Shown here piece after piece: positions 9,216 through 24,200 of a stretch of DNA of 37,824 bases. Both the position numbers and the translations under genes were made by a program. A model generated the notes under the pieces. That model had not been told where the DNA came from. It made no database searches and was given only the letters and a program-made list of their open reading frames with translations. The stretch spans positions 1 through 37,824 of IMG/VR virus record IMGVR_UViG_3300028008_000040. One strand, 5' to 3'. Numbering within the stretch: position 1 is the stretch's first letter; every line of letters begins with the position of its first letter. The DNA is from a virus.

Positions 9216-12200
9216 TGGCATATAATAATAACCAAAACGAAAGTTCATTACCAACTCCTGGCAATAATAAAAAACAGTCTATTGATTTTCTTCCTAAGTT
9301 CTTTAGGACTGAAGCAAATAGGAAATTTTTACAAGCAACACTAGATCAATTAATTAGCAACGGTGCAGCAGAAAAAATTGATGGTTATGTGGGTAGAAAG
9401 TATAACGAATCATATAAATTAGGCGACCACTATTTAGAGGATGTTTCTAGATTACGAAACGACTACCAGTTTGAACCGGCAGTGTCATTAAGAGATAATT
9501 TAGACAATGTAGAATTTGCAAAAGATTATCAAGATTATATTAATGTATTAAAATACTTTGGCACTAATATCGAAAATCATGATAGATTAAATTCTGTTAA
9601 CACTTATAGTTGGACACCACATATAAACTGGGATACGTTTACTAATTTTAGAGAATATTATTGGTTGCCAAATGGTCCGCTAACTGTACCAGTTACAGGA
9701 CAATCAAGAGAAATTACTAGTACATACAGTGTTACTATTGAAGATCAGGGCGATAACGTTGCCTATGTATTTAATGACGGATTTACTAGAAATCCTAAAT
9801 TAAAATTATATCGAGGACAAACTTATAGATTTGATATCGACACTCCGGGTCATCCTATTGCATTCTCAATAAGTAGATCATTTACACCCGGTGTTGCACT
9901 CCTAGTTGCAGGTCAAGAAGGCATCCGCGGCGACGGCTTGTTTGATGCTGTACTTTACGGTAATGAATATGACCAAGGTGAATATGTTGTACTTCCTGTA
10001 GACAACTCTGTTACTTTTGAAGCTGACGAAAATGTTTCAACTCTTTTTCCAGACGGAATAAGAAAATTTGACGAAGAAGGAAATGAAGTAGCAATTGCAT
10101 ATGTTGAAAAAGGAACAATAGAATTTACAGTTCCTTTTAACGCACCAACTCATTTATTTTATATTAGTCAAAATGAAGTTAATACAAGCGGACAAATTAG
10201 AGTTTATGATGTAGAAGAAAATACATTTTTAAATGTAGAAGAAGATATTTTAAATAAAAAACAATATAAGTCTTCAAATAATATAGAATTTACTAATGGT
10301 CTTTGTATACAATTTCAGGGAGATGTATATCCTGAAAAATATAGTTTAGGTGAATGGTACGTAGAGGGCGTAGGATCTCAAATTGCTTTAATTAGTAAAC
10401 AAGATCTTACTATTCCGTCGGCCTATACGTCAGACGTTGAAGTACCCTTCGATACTAACGAGTTTGATGTTTTTCCATTTGATACAGCAAATAATTTTCC
10501 TTTAGTCAAAGATTATATTACAATAAACAGGGCTACTAAAGATAAAAACCCTTGGAGTAGAAATAATCGATGGTTCCATAAAGATGTCGTATTAAAAAGC
10601 TTTAGATATAATAATGTTGCTGAAAATTTGGACGATAATTATAGAGCATCTCGTCCTATTATAGAGTTTGATGCTGGAATAAAGTTATTTAATTATGGAG
10701 TATCTGCAAAAAAAGATATAGATCTTTTAGATAGTTTTACTACAGATGTTTTTAGTACTATACAAGGACAGGTTGGTTATATTGTAGATGGGATAGAATT
10801 ACAGCAAGGTATGCGTGTTCTCTTTACAAATGATTCTGATATACTTGTTAGCGGAAAAATATTTGAAGTAAAGTTTATTAATCTTAATAATCAACGGGTT
10901 ATTAAATTAGAAGAAACTATAGATACAATGCCTTTAGATTTAGAAACTGTATTTGTAAAATCTGGTAAAAAATATTCTGGATTAAGCTTTCACTACACAA
11001 ACAATAGTTGGGTGCAATCTCAAACAAAAGACAGTATTAATACAGAACCTATGTTTGATTTATGTTGCCCACAAGGTAATAGTTATGCAGATCCTACAGT
11101 ATTTAATAGCACTACGTTTAAAGGTACGAAAATATTTTCTTACAAAAAAGGCAACGGCAATGACGATACAGAATTAGGGTTTCCGCTGTCTTATAGAAAT
11201 ATAGAAAACTCTGGTGATATACTATTTGAATTTAATTTACTAACAGATTTCTTTAATGTGCAAGATGCTGACGATTTAATCACAATTAAAACTGACACTG
11301 CAAATCTTAGAAAATATAAAGATAGAGAAAATTTTGACTATCTGAACGGCTGGAACAATACACCTTCAAGATTCCATCAATATGTAATTAAAGACATTGA
11401 AGTAGATTTATTAACTACAAATAAGATATCTATAGATACTTATAATGCACCTGCAAGACTTACTGACTTAAAAATTATTGTATATAAAAACAACAATCTT
11501 TTATTTAATAGCAAAGATTATACAATCGAAAAGAAAGAAAGTAATGTCTATTTAACTTTTGAAAAAGACTTGGAGCCAGGTGATCTTATAAAAATTAAAA
11601 CACATAGTAAAGAATCAAAAAACGAAAATGGTTACTATGAGCTTCCGATTTCGTTAGAACGAAATCCATTAAATGACGACATTACCGAGTTTACTCTCGG
11701 AGAAGTGTTTGATCATGTTGATAGTATGATTGAAGAACTTAAAGACTTTCGAGGCACATATCCTGGAAACAATAATCTAAGAGATTTAAAAAATATATCA
11801 AAATTTGGTAAACGCTTTGTAAAGCATGAGTCAGGACTTGCAAATACAATTTATCATTTTACAAGTAAAGAATATAACATTATTAGAGCTGTTGAATTTT
11901 CAAAAGAAAAATATCTAGAATTTAAGAGAAACTTTTTTGATACTTCTCAAAAATTAGGATTCGACGGCACTGATATCGCACATGTCGATAAAATCCTATA
12001 TGAACTTAACAAAGATAAAAATAAAACACAGCCGTTTTATTTTAGTGATATGCTTGCTGCTGGTGCAGCAGCAAGGAACGAATACAGAATAATCGATAAC
12101 AATATTAATTTTTATCCGTTAACAAGAAAGTTTAATTTAGATGATTTGACTCAACAAGCAGTTTATTTGTATATTAACGGGGTACAACTTGTTCATGGAA

Positions 12201-15200
12201 GAGACTATAAATTTACAGATGATAATTTTGTAGATATATTTCGAGAAAAAAATAACGGTGATGTATTAGAAATATATGAATACGAATCAACAGATGGTAG
12301 TTTCATACCATCTACTCCGTCTAAACTCGGACTATATCCTACTTGGTATCCGCATATTAAATTAGATGATACCTCGGCTAAAAAAGAAACAATATATAAT
12401 GCAGGTCCTTTTAAAATTTACGGAGAATCTGAACTTGGAGAATCTAAAAATAAATTTGGTTATTATTATCCAGTATTTACTACAAAATCTGCTGCTAAAG
12501 AATACAATACAACATCTGAAAACACTATAGAAGAAGTATATTTTAAAGGACTAAACAAAGTATTTTATATACCGTCTGATATAGGTAGTTTTGCAACTTT
12601 AAATGATACTGAAGATTTTGAATTTTTTCCAAATGTTCGTCCATTTATTATAGGTCATGATGGTAGCCAAATATTGTGTTATCTTGATTATAGAGACAAA
12701 TTGGCAATAGAATTAGAAAAAAGAATTTACAACAATATAAAGGTTGATTATAACGATAATGATATCGACGTTGAAGCTTACTTAGGTAATGATTTTGCAG
12801 ACTATCCTGTGCCTCAAGAAATCCAAAATCAGTTGTTATTACGTGACTTCACAGCATGGCAAAAATTTATACAAGTAGGGTATGCAGAAAATAGTTTTTA
12901 TGACGTTAACAATCCCTTTACATTTAACTATAAAGATGCAAATAATTTAAAAGGTAAACAATCACCAGGATTTTGGAGAAAAATTTACTTTAATAACTTT
13001 AACACTGATAATCCTCACAGTTGTCCGTGGGAAATGTTAGGATTTACAAATAAACCAACATGGTGGAACACTGTGTATGGTCCTGCACCCTATACAAGTA
13101 ACAATTTAATTTTATGGAATGATTTAGAATTAGGTCGTATTGCAGACCCAGAAAATACACGAATAGATAAAAGATTTGTACGCCCTGGATTAAGAAATTT
13201 TATACCTGTAAACGAAAAAGGAGATTTAATATCACCATTAGATTGTAATATTGTTTCAAACTTTAATCAAAGAACTGCAAGAGAGTCTTTTGAATTTGGA
13301 GACTATAGTCCTGTTGAATCAGCTTGGCGTAAAAGTTCAGATTTTCCCTTTGCATTACTTAGAACTCTATTACTTACAAATCCTGCTGATACAATTGCTA
13401 AAGGATTTGATTTAGCAAATGCAAAACGTAACATTGCTAATCAAAAAACTTATGCTCCTACAGGCAAATTTATTGCAAATAAGGATATAGTTGTACCTAA
13501 TACAAATGTCGATTCAGTTAGAACCATTACTAGTGGACTTTTGAATTACATTTATAATCTTGTAGCAAGCGATGTACTTAGTGTATATACAACCTACACA
13601 GACCAATTAAAAAATCTTCAAGTTAATTTAAGTTTTAGGCTTGCTGGGTTTAGTGATAAACAAAAAATTAATTTAATACTAGAAAGTAAATCGCCGAAAC
13701 ACGATATTGGATCGAGCGGCATATTTGTACCACAAGAAAATTACAAATTAGTTTACAATGTGAGTAGTCCGCTAGAGAATTTTACTTATAGCGGAGTTAT
13801 AGTTGAAAAATCTCCAAACGGTTTTATAATTACAGGATACAATGAAAAATATCCTCAGTTTGATTATTTTAAACCTTTAATCGGATCAACGAAATATCCA
13901 GTTACAGTAGGCGGCCTTAGTGAAGAGTTTAGCACCTGGGCACCTCGAGCACCGTATAAAAAAGATCAAATAGTATTTCATTTAAATGCATATTATAGAG
14001 TGACTTCTGACTTTACAAGCAATACTACATTCACGCAAGATTTTTTAGCTAAACTGTCTACATTACCTAGTGCAGGCGGCAGAGTTGCAAATTTCTATAA
14101 AAACTTTGACAATGTTACTACAAAGTCTTTGTCTTATGGCACTATATTAAAAACTGTACAAGAAGTAGTTGATTTTTTATTAGGTTACGGTGCATTACTA
14201 AAATCAAAAGGATTTATATTTGATGATGTAACTGATGATGTAGTCAATGATTGGCCTTCTGTTGCAAAAGAATTTATGTTTTGGACTACACAGGGGTGGG
14301 CAGACGGTACAGTGATTTCTTTAAGTCCGTCTGCTAATGAATTAAGATTTCAAACTGAATATTCAGTTGTAGATAATATATTTGATAAATTTTATGATAC
14401 ACATATTATTGCTAACACTGGCGATGAATTAGACGGAGAGTTTAGTAGTCTACTTAGAGACGGTAATAGTTTTGGTCTAAAAATTAAAAATTCTGATCTA
14501 GGACTTTACGGCATGTCATTGCCTATAGTACAAAAAGAACACATAGTAATTTTAGACAATACTACTATTTTTAATGATGTAATCTATCATCCTGCATCAG
14601 GATACAGGCAAAAACGGATTAGAGTTACAGGTTATAGATCAGATGAATGGAATGGCAGTTTAAATGTTCCAGGATTTTTATATGACGATGCTGTGGTAAA
14701 AGAATTTGAAGAATACAAAGATTATTCTATAGGTAATATAATAAAATATAAACAGTTTTACTATGTTGCTACACAAAATACTATAGGATCTACAGAAATA
14801 GATTATAATCAATGGATACAATTAAATGAAAAACCAGTATCTGATCTAATTACAAACTTTGACTATAGAGCATCTCAATTTAACGATTTTTACGAATCTA
14901 ATACTGCAAGCTTTGATCCAAATTTACAAGAATTATCTCAAAGATTTATAGGATTTCAAAAGAGAGAATATTTGAGTAATCTTATTATAGACGATGTTAG
15001 TCAGTTAAAATTCTATCAAGGAATGATACAAGAAAAAGGCTCAAAAAATTCTATAATGAAACTATTTGGAGCACTCAGTAGTAAGGGCCAAGAAAGTTTA
15101 GAGTTTTTTGAAGAATGGGCAGTAAAAACAGGAATGTACGGCTCGACTGAAGATATAAAGCAGATAGAGATACAACTATCGGATACTGATATAGTAGAAA

Positions 15201-18200
15201 GCCCGCAAGCTGTACTCTTTACAGATAAAATTCCTAACAAAAACTTTGATAAATTATTTAGAATAAAGCCTAGTGAGTTAGTAGATAAGCCTGCAGATTA
15301 TACAAGTAACGTTTTTACAGTAAAACCGACAGTAAATGAATATGTAAAAACATCTGGACCGGTAGATATTGACGATATAGATTTTGAAGTTTCTAATAGA
15401 AGTGATCTTTCATTAGGAAATATTAATCAATTTAAACTTGGCGGATACATTCATTTAACAAATCAAATTAATGAAAATTGGCAAGTATATCAACATACAC
15501 GTTTAAATTTAATTGCTGAAGAATTAACCGAAGTTGCAACTTTAAATGATGCAGGAGAGTTAATATACAGTGTAAAATTTAACAAATGGATCTCGTCATT
15601 TATTAGTGTAAGTCAGTTTATAGGAATTCGTGATGCTCAAGAATATAATTTAAACGGATTTTATGAAGTTGTTGGCATTTCTAACAATACTGCATTTATT
15701 AAAGTACCAACTGATAATAATATTATTGGATTTATAAATGAAAAGCTATCAGTCTCTACACTAAGAGAAGTTAGAATTAACTCAACAACAGATATAAATC
15801 AAATTGTAAATGAGGAAATGTATAGCAACCAAAAAGTTTGGGTAGACAATTATTCTAATCAAAACTGGGCAGTACTTCAAAATAATAGTGTATACAATTT
15901 GTTAGATCAGTATGATAATCCTACAGAATGGGATAGTACACAACAAAACTTTACAGGCGCCATGGTAGCTACACCTGATAATAATAATGTTTTTGTTGCA
16001 GCAAGTGGAGACGATGCCGGTAAAATATTTGTATACAGGAGATCAAGAGATTCAGATAAACTTATTTTATCTCAAGAATTGAACTTAGAAGATGCTACAG
16101 AGAGTATAGATTCTTATAATGGATTTGGCCATAGTATTGATGTAAGTCCGGATGGTGAATATCTTGTAGTAGGTATTCCTACTACATCGGGTATAAAAAC
16201 TTTGTTTAAAGGAGATTTCGATCCTGATACCGAATATAGAAAAAATGATATTATAAAATATAGAGAAAATTTTTGGAAAGCTAACAAAACTATTATTCCG
16301 CAAATTGGAATACAGCCATTTTCAACTTTTGATAGTTACGTAACTCTAGTTGAGCAAGAAGACACAGACAGTACAACTTTAAAGTTACTTGTTGCAGGTA
16401 ACCCAGGTTTACCTACTAATAATATAGATCACTTTTTAGTACGTGCTCCTGAAGATATGTATATAGGCACAAAAGGCCAAACAGATGGCGAGGAAGGAAC
16501 GGGCGATAAGGTTAACTTAGCTTGGAACAGAAGTAGTTATGCATTTCCTACATTGGATGCTTATTTGCCATTTGATGGTGAGATACCAGCATTGACTGCG
16601 GAGTTTATCTCTCAAGAACATGAAATTGTAGAAAAAATTGATGCAATTCTTTATATAGATACGTATGTAAGCCTACCCTCAGTAGGAGATCAAGTTGAGA
16701 CTGATACAGGTAGCGGAATAGTCTATTATTTAGAGACATATAGAGACAGCGCAGTTTTATACTTAAAAAATCTAAACGGAGTTATGACTGTAACAGGAGA
16801 ATTATTTGTCTCCAACGGAAACTTTATGGGATTTTATTCACAAGAATCTACATTTGCTACGTCAGACGCTGTTGGCGGCTTTTGGCTTATTAAAACACCA
16901 TTTAATTACGGAAATAATGGTAGATACTTTGATATAGGCAGAGGCCTTGTTTTTGCCGATGTGCGTACTTCGGACAGTGCAAGAATTACAAACATATATT
17001 CAAACATTCAAAACACTACTAGTGAAATAGGCACGTTTGTTAACGAAGAAAATCGAGCTAGTTTTATAACACATTTATCCTACACAGGAGATCCAGACGG
17101 CACAGAAGCTCCGCAGCCAAGCAATCTTTGGGCAGTCAGAATAAGCAAAGATTTTACTCAAGAGCTACTAGACAAAAACTTTTACACTAGTGCAGGTTCT
17201 GAGTCAAATCAATCGTTATCGTTTAATTTTTATAATCTAGATAACAGTCCAGTAAGTCTTACAAATACAGGTTTTGATATTAACGAGTTAAACCAAAGTC
17301 ATCAGCTATACGATATTTGGGATGGATATATTGATTTTGAATTTACAGAATTTGATTTCCAAGGTAATCCATTTGGATTGCAAGTTGGCGACATAGTGAC
17401 AGACTCTCAGATTCCTAGAGACGGCCAAGGAGGATTAGCATTAACTAGTACGTCAACATCGTCTGCAGAAGTAGTATTTTATCAACGTAATTTTAATAGT
17501 GTGCGAATATACGTTAAAGTATTATCGGGAAGTTGGAGAGAACTTAATAATATAGCTAAAGTTGAAATTCAACGATCAGCGAGAGATGAAAATGACGTAG
17601 ACCGAATTGTTGGCACAATATCTGATACAAAAAACAACATTGTTATTGGAACAAACCTAGTAGGAAAATTACTTATTTTTCAAAAACAAACTGGGAATTT
17701 TAATATATCAAGTAATCCTGCAATACTAAATGCAGAGTATTATTTTTATAAGGAAAACATAGAAGGAGGTATACCTAGATTACCTAATCCTCCGTCTGAG
17801 CTGAATAAGGATTATGCTCATGTATATAATATTCCTCTTGATGCAAGAGGAACGTCTAGCGGATTAAACAACGAAGGATCCGTTGCTATTTTTAGGCGCC
17901 AACCTAACGGAAAATATGACTATAAAAGAGTATTAACAAGTCAGTATAAAACAAATGAACGCAGATTTGGAGAAAAAGTACGTATAACACAACAAGATAA
18001 CTTATACACACTTATGGTTAGTAGTGATAGTGTTGTTCTTGCTGGCGACGACTCTACAGATAGAAGAGAACATCCGGGCGCGATAGAAATATTCTATCAC
18101 GGCACTGAAGAATTAGATCAATTTAAAGGTGGATATCAACTCACACAGTATAATAAAGGCGACATCGTAATATACAAAGATGATTATTATGTTGCTAACA

Positions 18201-21200
18201 AAGATACAGACGAAGCAGTGATTAGTAATATAACAAATTCTATTGTATGGGATAACATTAGTTTTAGATATGGTGTAGATCGAGACTATAAAGGAAATTG
18301 GGATAACTCCTATGGGTATCAAAAAGATTCTATTGTTTTATACGATAATAAATTTTATAAAGCATTAACAAACATTGCCGCAGGAGTACAATGGATTACA
18401 TCGTACTGGAAAGAAGTAACTAATAAATTTGATTACTTGGGTTACTTACCTAACTTAACTGGCAATAACTATTATGGCGAGGATGTTTATGACCCAGTAA
18501 CTAATATAATTGAATTTAGTGAGGCGTTTGATATTAGTCCTACAGGGCAGGTATTAGCTGTAATTGCTCGAATTGAAGAATCAAATAGTACTGTTACAAA
18601 AAATTTAGCAATTTATAGAAAAGATGATTCTAAATATAAATTGTATCAAATAATACAAAGTCCTAATGATATAGAGGATTGGGGATCACAAGTTTCTATT
18701 GCACCTGATGGACTATCAATAGCAGTGTCTGCACCAAAAACTACAGTCAATACATTGAATCAAGGTGCTGTGTATATTTACAAACAGGTAAACGGTCAGT
18801 TTGTATTAGATCTCCAAAACAAACAAGGACAAATTATTACAAGCCCGACTAGCGAATTGTCAGAATTATTTGGATATAAAATTGCTCTTACTGATCAAAA
18901 TCTTGTAGTTACTAGTTTAAACGGAGATCAAAAGAGACCAACTACATTTGATGTCTTTTCTAAAAAAATAGAAGAATCTATATATGTAAATGACAGTCTG
19001 TCAACACGTAATAGCGTCGAAACAACATTTGATCAAAACTTTACGCAATTTGCAAACACAAATATAGACTCGGGAATGGTATATGTCTACGAAGATATAC
19101 AAGGCTCGTATACTTACAGTGAAAACTTTAAATTTAACAATACAACATATGAATTTGGCAAAAATTTACATGCATCGAACAATCACGTTTACATTGGCAT
19201 ACCATTTTATAGTGATGATCCGTCTAAAGGTATTTTCTTAGATTATAGAAAACCAAAAAATAAGTTTGCATGGAATATATACAAAGAAATTAGACCTCCG
19301 GTAGATTTAGATCTAATCGAAGGTGCATTTATATATAACAAAAAAGAAAATAAAATTGTTAGCTATGTAGATTATATTGATCCTATACAAGGTAAAGTTG
19401 CAGGAATAGCAGAACAAGATATTACATTTAAGTCATATTATGACCCAGCATATTATAATGTTGGATCTACTAATTCTATTAATGTAAATTCAGACCAAAC
19501 ATGGTTAGATAGTCATGTCGGCCAAGTTTGGTGGGACCTTACCTCGGCTAGATATGTTTATCCTTATCAAGGTTCGATAAATTATCAAAAAAATAATTGG
19601 AGTGCATTATCCGAAGGAGCAGAAATAAATGTTTACGAATGGGTAGAATCAGATGTTTTACCTAGCCAATGGGCAGTCGAAGCAGATACTGAAAAAGGTA
19701 TAGTCAAGAATATATCTGGACAACCTCTCTACGGCGATGCAAAGTATAGTGCAAAATTAAATTACGATCCGTTATCACAAACATTTACAACAAAATATTA
19801 TTTCTGGGTCAAAGACAATAAAGTTATTCCGTCCCTTGAAAATAGAAATATAAGTGTGTATGATATTTCTCAATTGATTGAAAGACCACGAGAAAACGGA
19901 TATAGATATATTTCTTTTATTGGTTCTGATAAGATTGTTTTAAATAATTTTGACAAATTAATAAAAAGTAATGATTTAATTTTAAATATAAAATACAAAA
20001 CTAAGCCTACAATAGATTCTAATCTACATATGCAATATAAATTAATTGCAGATGGTGATTCCACTGCAACTATTCCGACAAATATAGAACGCAAATGGTT
20101 TGATAGTTTAATAGGATTTGACTCTAACGCTAGACATGTTCCCGATAGCAATTTACCTACCCCGCAAAAATATGGAATACTTAACAGTCCAAGACAAGGT
20201 ATGTTTGTTAATCGTACTGAAGCATTGAAACAGTCAATTGAAAGAATTAACGAAGTATTTAATAATAACTTAATAGCCGATGAGTATAATATTAATGAAC
20301 TTAATAGAATTGACGAACTCCCTTCAATATCGTCGGGCGATTACGATGTATCGATAGATACTTATGAAGAATTACAATATATAAGCACTAACAAACTTAT
20401 ACAAGCAGTTTTAACTCCTATTATTATAAATGGTAGACTAGAAAGAATTCAAATTACTAATCCTGGAAGAGGCTACAAAGTGCCGCCTACAATAGAAATA
20501 CTAGGACAAGGAAGTGATGCAGAAATAAAATTAGAGATTAATAATTTAGGTAGTGTAACTAATGCTACAATAGTTAATAAAGGTCAAGGTTATGACGACA
20601 CTACATCATTCTTTGTTAGAAGATTTAGTGTATTAGTCAAGTCAGATAGCACTAGCCAAGATTTTTGGTCAATTTACGGTTATAATGAAACTAGTAAAAC
20701 TTGGTTTAGGCGCCGATCGCAGTCGTTTGATGTTAGCAGATATTGGAATTATAAAGATTGGTATGCAGAAGGATACAATCAATTTACTAAAATAGATTAT
20801 GAAATTGATGCTAGTTATGAGCTCCAAGGTTTAAATCCTGAATTTAATTCAATAATAAGAATTAACGATATCGGAAGCAGTGGTTGGCTATTGTTAAAAA
20901 GAACTGGAAATAGTGCTAGTGAGGATTATACAATTGATTACGAAACTATTGGCAGACAAAATGGTACTATAAACTTAAAAAGTTCGTTGTATAATACTCA
21001 AGAAAATATATCTGGTTATGATAATAGAACATTTGATAATGGAATATACGACAATAACCCTGCCCAAGAGTTACGTATAATTTTAGAGTGCATTAAAAAC
21101 AATATTTTTATAAATGACCTTGCTATAGAATATAATCAGCTGTTTTTTAGCAGCATACGTTATATTTTGGCTGAACAAATAAATGTTAATTGGGTATTTA

Positions 21201-24200
21201 AGAGTAGCTTTATAAAAGTAAATCATAAATTAAGCAGCTTGGAACAAGATATTACATTTAATCAAGATAACAAACAATATTTCCAAGATTATATACAAGA
21301 AGTAAAACCATATAAGACACAAATTAGAGAATTTATTTCTAGTGTTGATGCTGTAGAGCCAACTAATACTTCAGTAACAGATTTTGATCTATCACCACAA
21401 TATAATCCTGCAACACAAACTATAGAACCTATCTATACTGATGTAACGGAAGGCGTTGTGCGATCCTTCCGTCCCGATGCTACTTCTGTATATCCAAGAA
21501 AGCATTTTATTGATAATTTAGGTTCAGGCATAGAAAAAATTGTAATAAAAGATCCAGGATCTGGATATACTATTCCGCCAAAAGTAATAATTGGTGATGG
21601 CACATCTTCTGCACAAGCTCAAGCATATGTAGGATATGGCAAAATTACAGATATAAAAATAATAAATCCTGGAAATAATTTTATTTTACCGCCAACAATA
21701 AAGATTGAGGGCTCTCAAGCAGACAATGGCACCGTTGCAACTGCATTTGCAAGACTATCTAAGGGAGTTGTGAGAACTCCAACTGTAAAGATTAAGTTTG
21801 ATAGAATTGCAAGTGAGTTTTATATAGAAAATCTTTCTGTTACTGAATCAATAACGCCTAGATCGACACAGCTTCGATATGATCTTGTATGGCCTGTGAA
21901 TTTAGAAAATGATAAATTAAAAATTTATGTAAATTCACAAGAATTACTTAAACGTGAATATGTTATTGAAAACATAGAAAAAACAGATAATCGAGCTACG
22001 TTTAAACACGGTAGAATTACATTTATAAACCAATTATCTGACAATGATATTGTAACAGTAGACTATTATAAATCTATAGAATTATTAGATGCAGCAGATA
22101 GAATTAATTTTGCATATAATCCCACTAGTTCAATGGCAGGAAAAAAACTTAACCAATTAATGACTGGAGTTGATTATGGAGGCGTCGAAGTTAAGAGCTT
22201 TGATTTTGATAGTCCTAGCGGTTGGGATACTCAGCCGTGGTTTACTGATTCATGGGATGCCTACAATAATACTTTTGAAGATGAAGTATTTACAAGTGAC
22301 GGATCTACTATTGCAGTACAACTAAGTGCTCCTTTAGAAGACGGTATAGTTTATAACTTTTATAAAAATGGTGTAAGAATTGATGCACCTGACTATGTAG
22401 AAAGTACTCCAGAAGTTCCAGGATACTCAGCTACTAATCCGTATGCAGAAACAGCAAGTATGACCGGCGATGGACAAACAGATATTATTTACACTCAAAA
22501 TTTAGGTATAGATTTAAACGACGGCGATGTGTTTATAGTCAGAAAAATTACAAGTGATGGTAGTATTATTGCAGACTTAGCTAGTTATGACACACAGTTA
22601 CAAGGCGGCGACCTAGCATATACAAAAGCACAAGGTGTAAATGCTGAGGAAATAGTAACAGACGGCGATTTATTTGTATCTACTACCCATGCAAAAACAG
22701 AAGAGTTTATCCCAGGATCTGTTTTTGATACACTAGATATTACGGTACATACAAGATCCTCAGGTGGCCAAGGAATCATAAAATGTATTAATAGAGAAGT
22801 AGCTAGTACTGGTAGTTTTACACATAATCTTAGTAACACAATTGGTTCTACTAATAGCATAATAGTAAAATATGACGGTCAAATTTTAAATGATACACAA
22901 TATACCTTAGATTGGGCAGCACAAACTGTTACTATTCCTAACCTATTAGCAAACAAAGCTCTTTCAATAATTGAACAAGATCAAGGATCTTCGTCATTAC
23001 TAAAAAATACTGGTGAAATTATTGTTAGTCAACCACTATCTCAATTTATTCTAGAGGAAGAATGGAACGAAGATATATCAGTACATGTTACAGTCAACGG
23101 AGATCAAATTAAGAATACTTTTTATAGTAATCTTACTCTTACAGAAGACGATAATAGAATTGTAGTTGAATTTGAGGAAACTTTACAACCAAACGATGTT
23201 ATAAACTATTCTGTATTTTTAGGAAATGCGCAAGTTAATTACAGTCAAGTTGTTATTGATCAGTTTACAGGTAACGGGTCAACTGTAGATTTTGTACTAC
23301 AAGAAAGTCCGTTTTATGCGTTGCCAACTGAACACAATGTTGTTGTTCAGGTAGGACAAAAGATTCTTAATAGTGGGTATAACATTGAGTATACAATACC
23401 TGATAATAATCAAAGAGAATATAAACTGGAATCATTCCAACAACCGCCAGGGTCTCTTTCTGCTACAGGGCTTAAAGTTTTCCTTAATGGTGAAGAAATA
23501 ATTACTCCCGAACAATGGAGATTAGACATTGCAAACAGTTCTATAATACTAAGTGACGAAGCAGGTACTCCTGGAGATCTTGTTGAGATATATAATATTT
23601 CTGAAAGTGAATATAGAATTCTAGGAAAACAAGTTACTTTATCTAATCCGCCCCAAACAGGTGAACTAATTAGTGTTTACCAATACAGTAATCATGATTT
23701 ATTAGGTATAGAAAAAATCCAACTTGATGTTGTAAAACGTGCACAAATTATTTCAGATCAAGAAACTCGATCTTATTTAAGATTAACAGTTGGCGAAATT
23801 GAATTAAGAAAACCAGCAGTAGATGCACAATATGTATGGGTGACGCAGAATGGAACATTACTTACACCTAGTGTTGATTATTATATTACTAATGATAGAA
23901 AAAAGGTAAGATTAGTTGAGATACCTACAGACGACGATGTTATAGAAATAATTCATTTTGCAGCAGATGTCGATACTGACGGCTTTAGTTATCGACAGTT
24001 TAAAGATATTTTAAATAGGACTCATTTTAAGAGATTAGATGCACATAGTACAGTTTTAGCAAATCAGTTAAACAGCGACGATCTTAGAATAGAAGTAGTA
24101 GACGGAAGTGATCTTGCAGAACCAGATAAGGGTAGAAATTTGCCAGGAATTATTTTCATAAATGGTGAGAGGATCGAGTATTTTGTTAAAGAAGACAATT

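Larger units (their letters stand above)
15928..19255 (+). other. Interrupted FG-GAP-like beta-propeller region of the giant protein
   Basis: Residues about 2240-3347 contain blade-like repeats of the integrin FG-GAP type, with a phenylalanine-glycine start, a DG turn and a hydrophobic strand. Examples are GFGHSIDVSPDGEYLVVGIP (from 2303), RRFGEKVRITQQD (from 2916), WGSQVSIAPDGLSIAVSAP (about 3150), LFGYKIALTDQNLVVTSLNG (about 3220) and YEFGKNLHASNNHVYIGIP (about 3310). The connecting strands GKIFVYRR, GSVAIFRR, GAVYIYKQ and GMVYVYED also recur. The series is broken by a large insertion (about 2331-2890) and by three chitin-binding-like modules. Such propellers commonly bind ligands or proteins. 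Confidence 0.6.
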
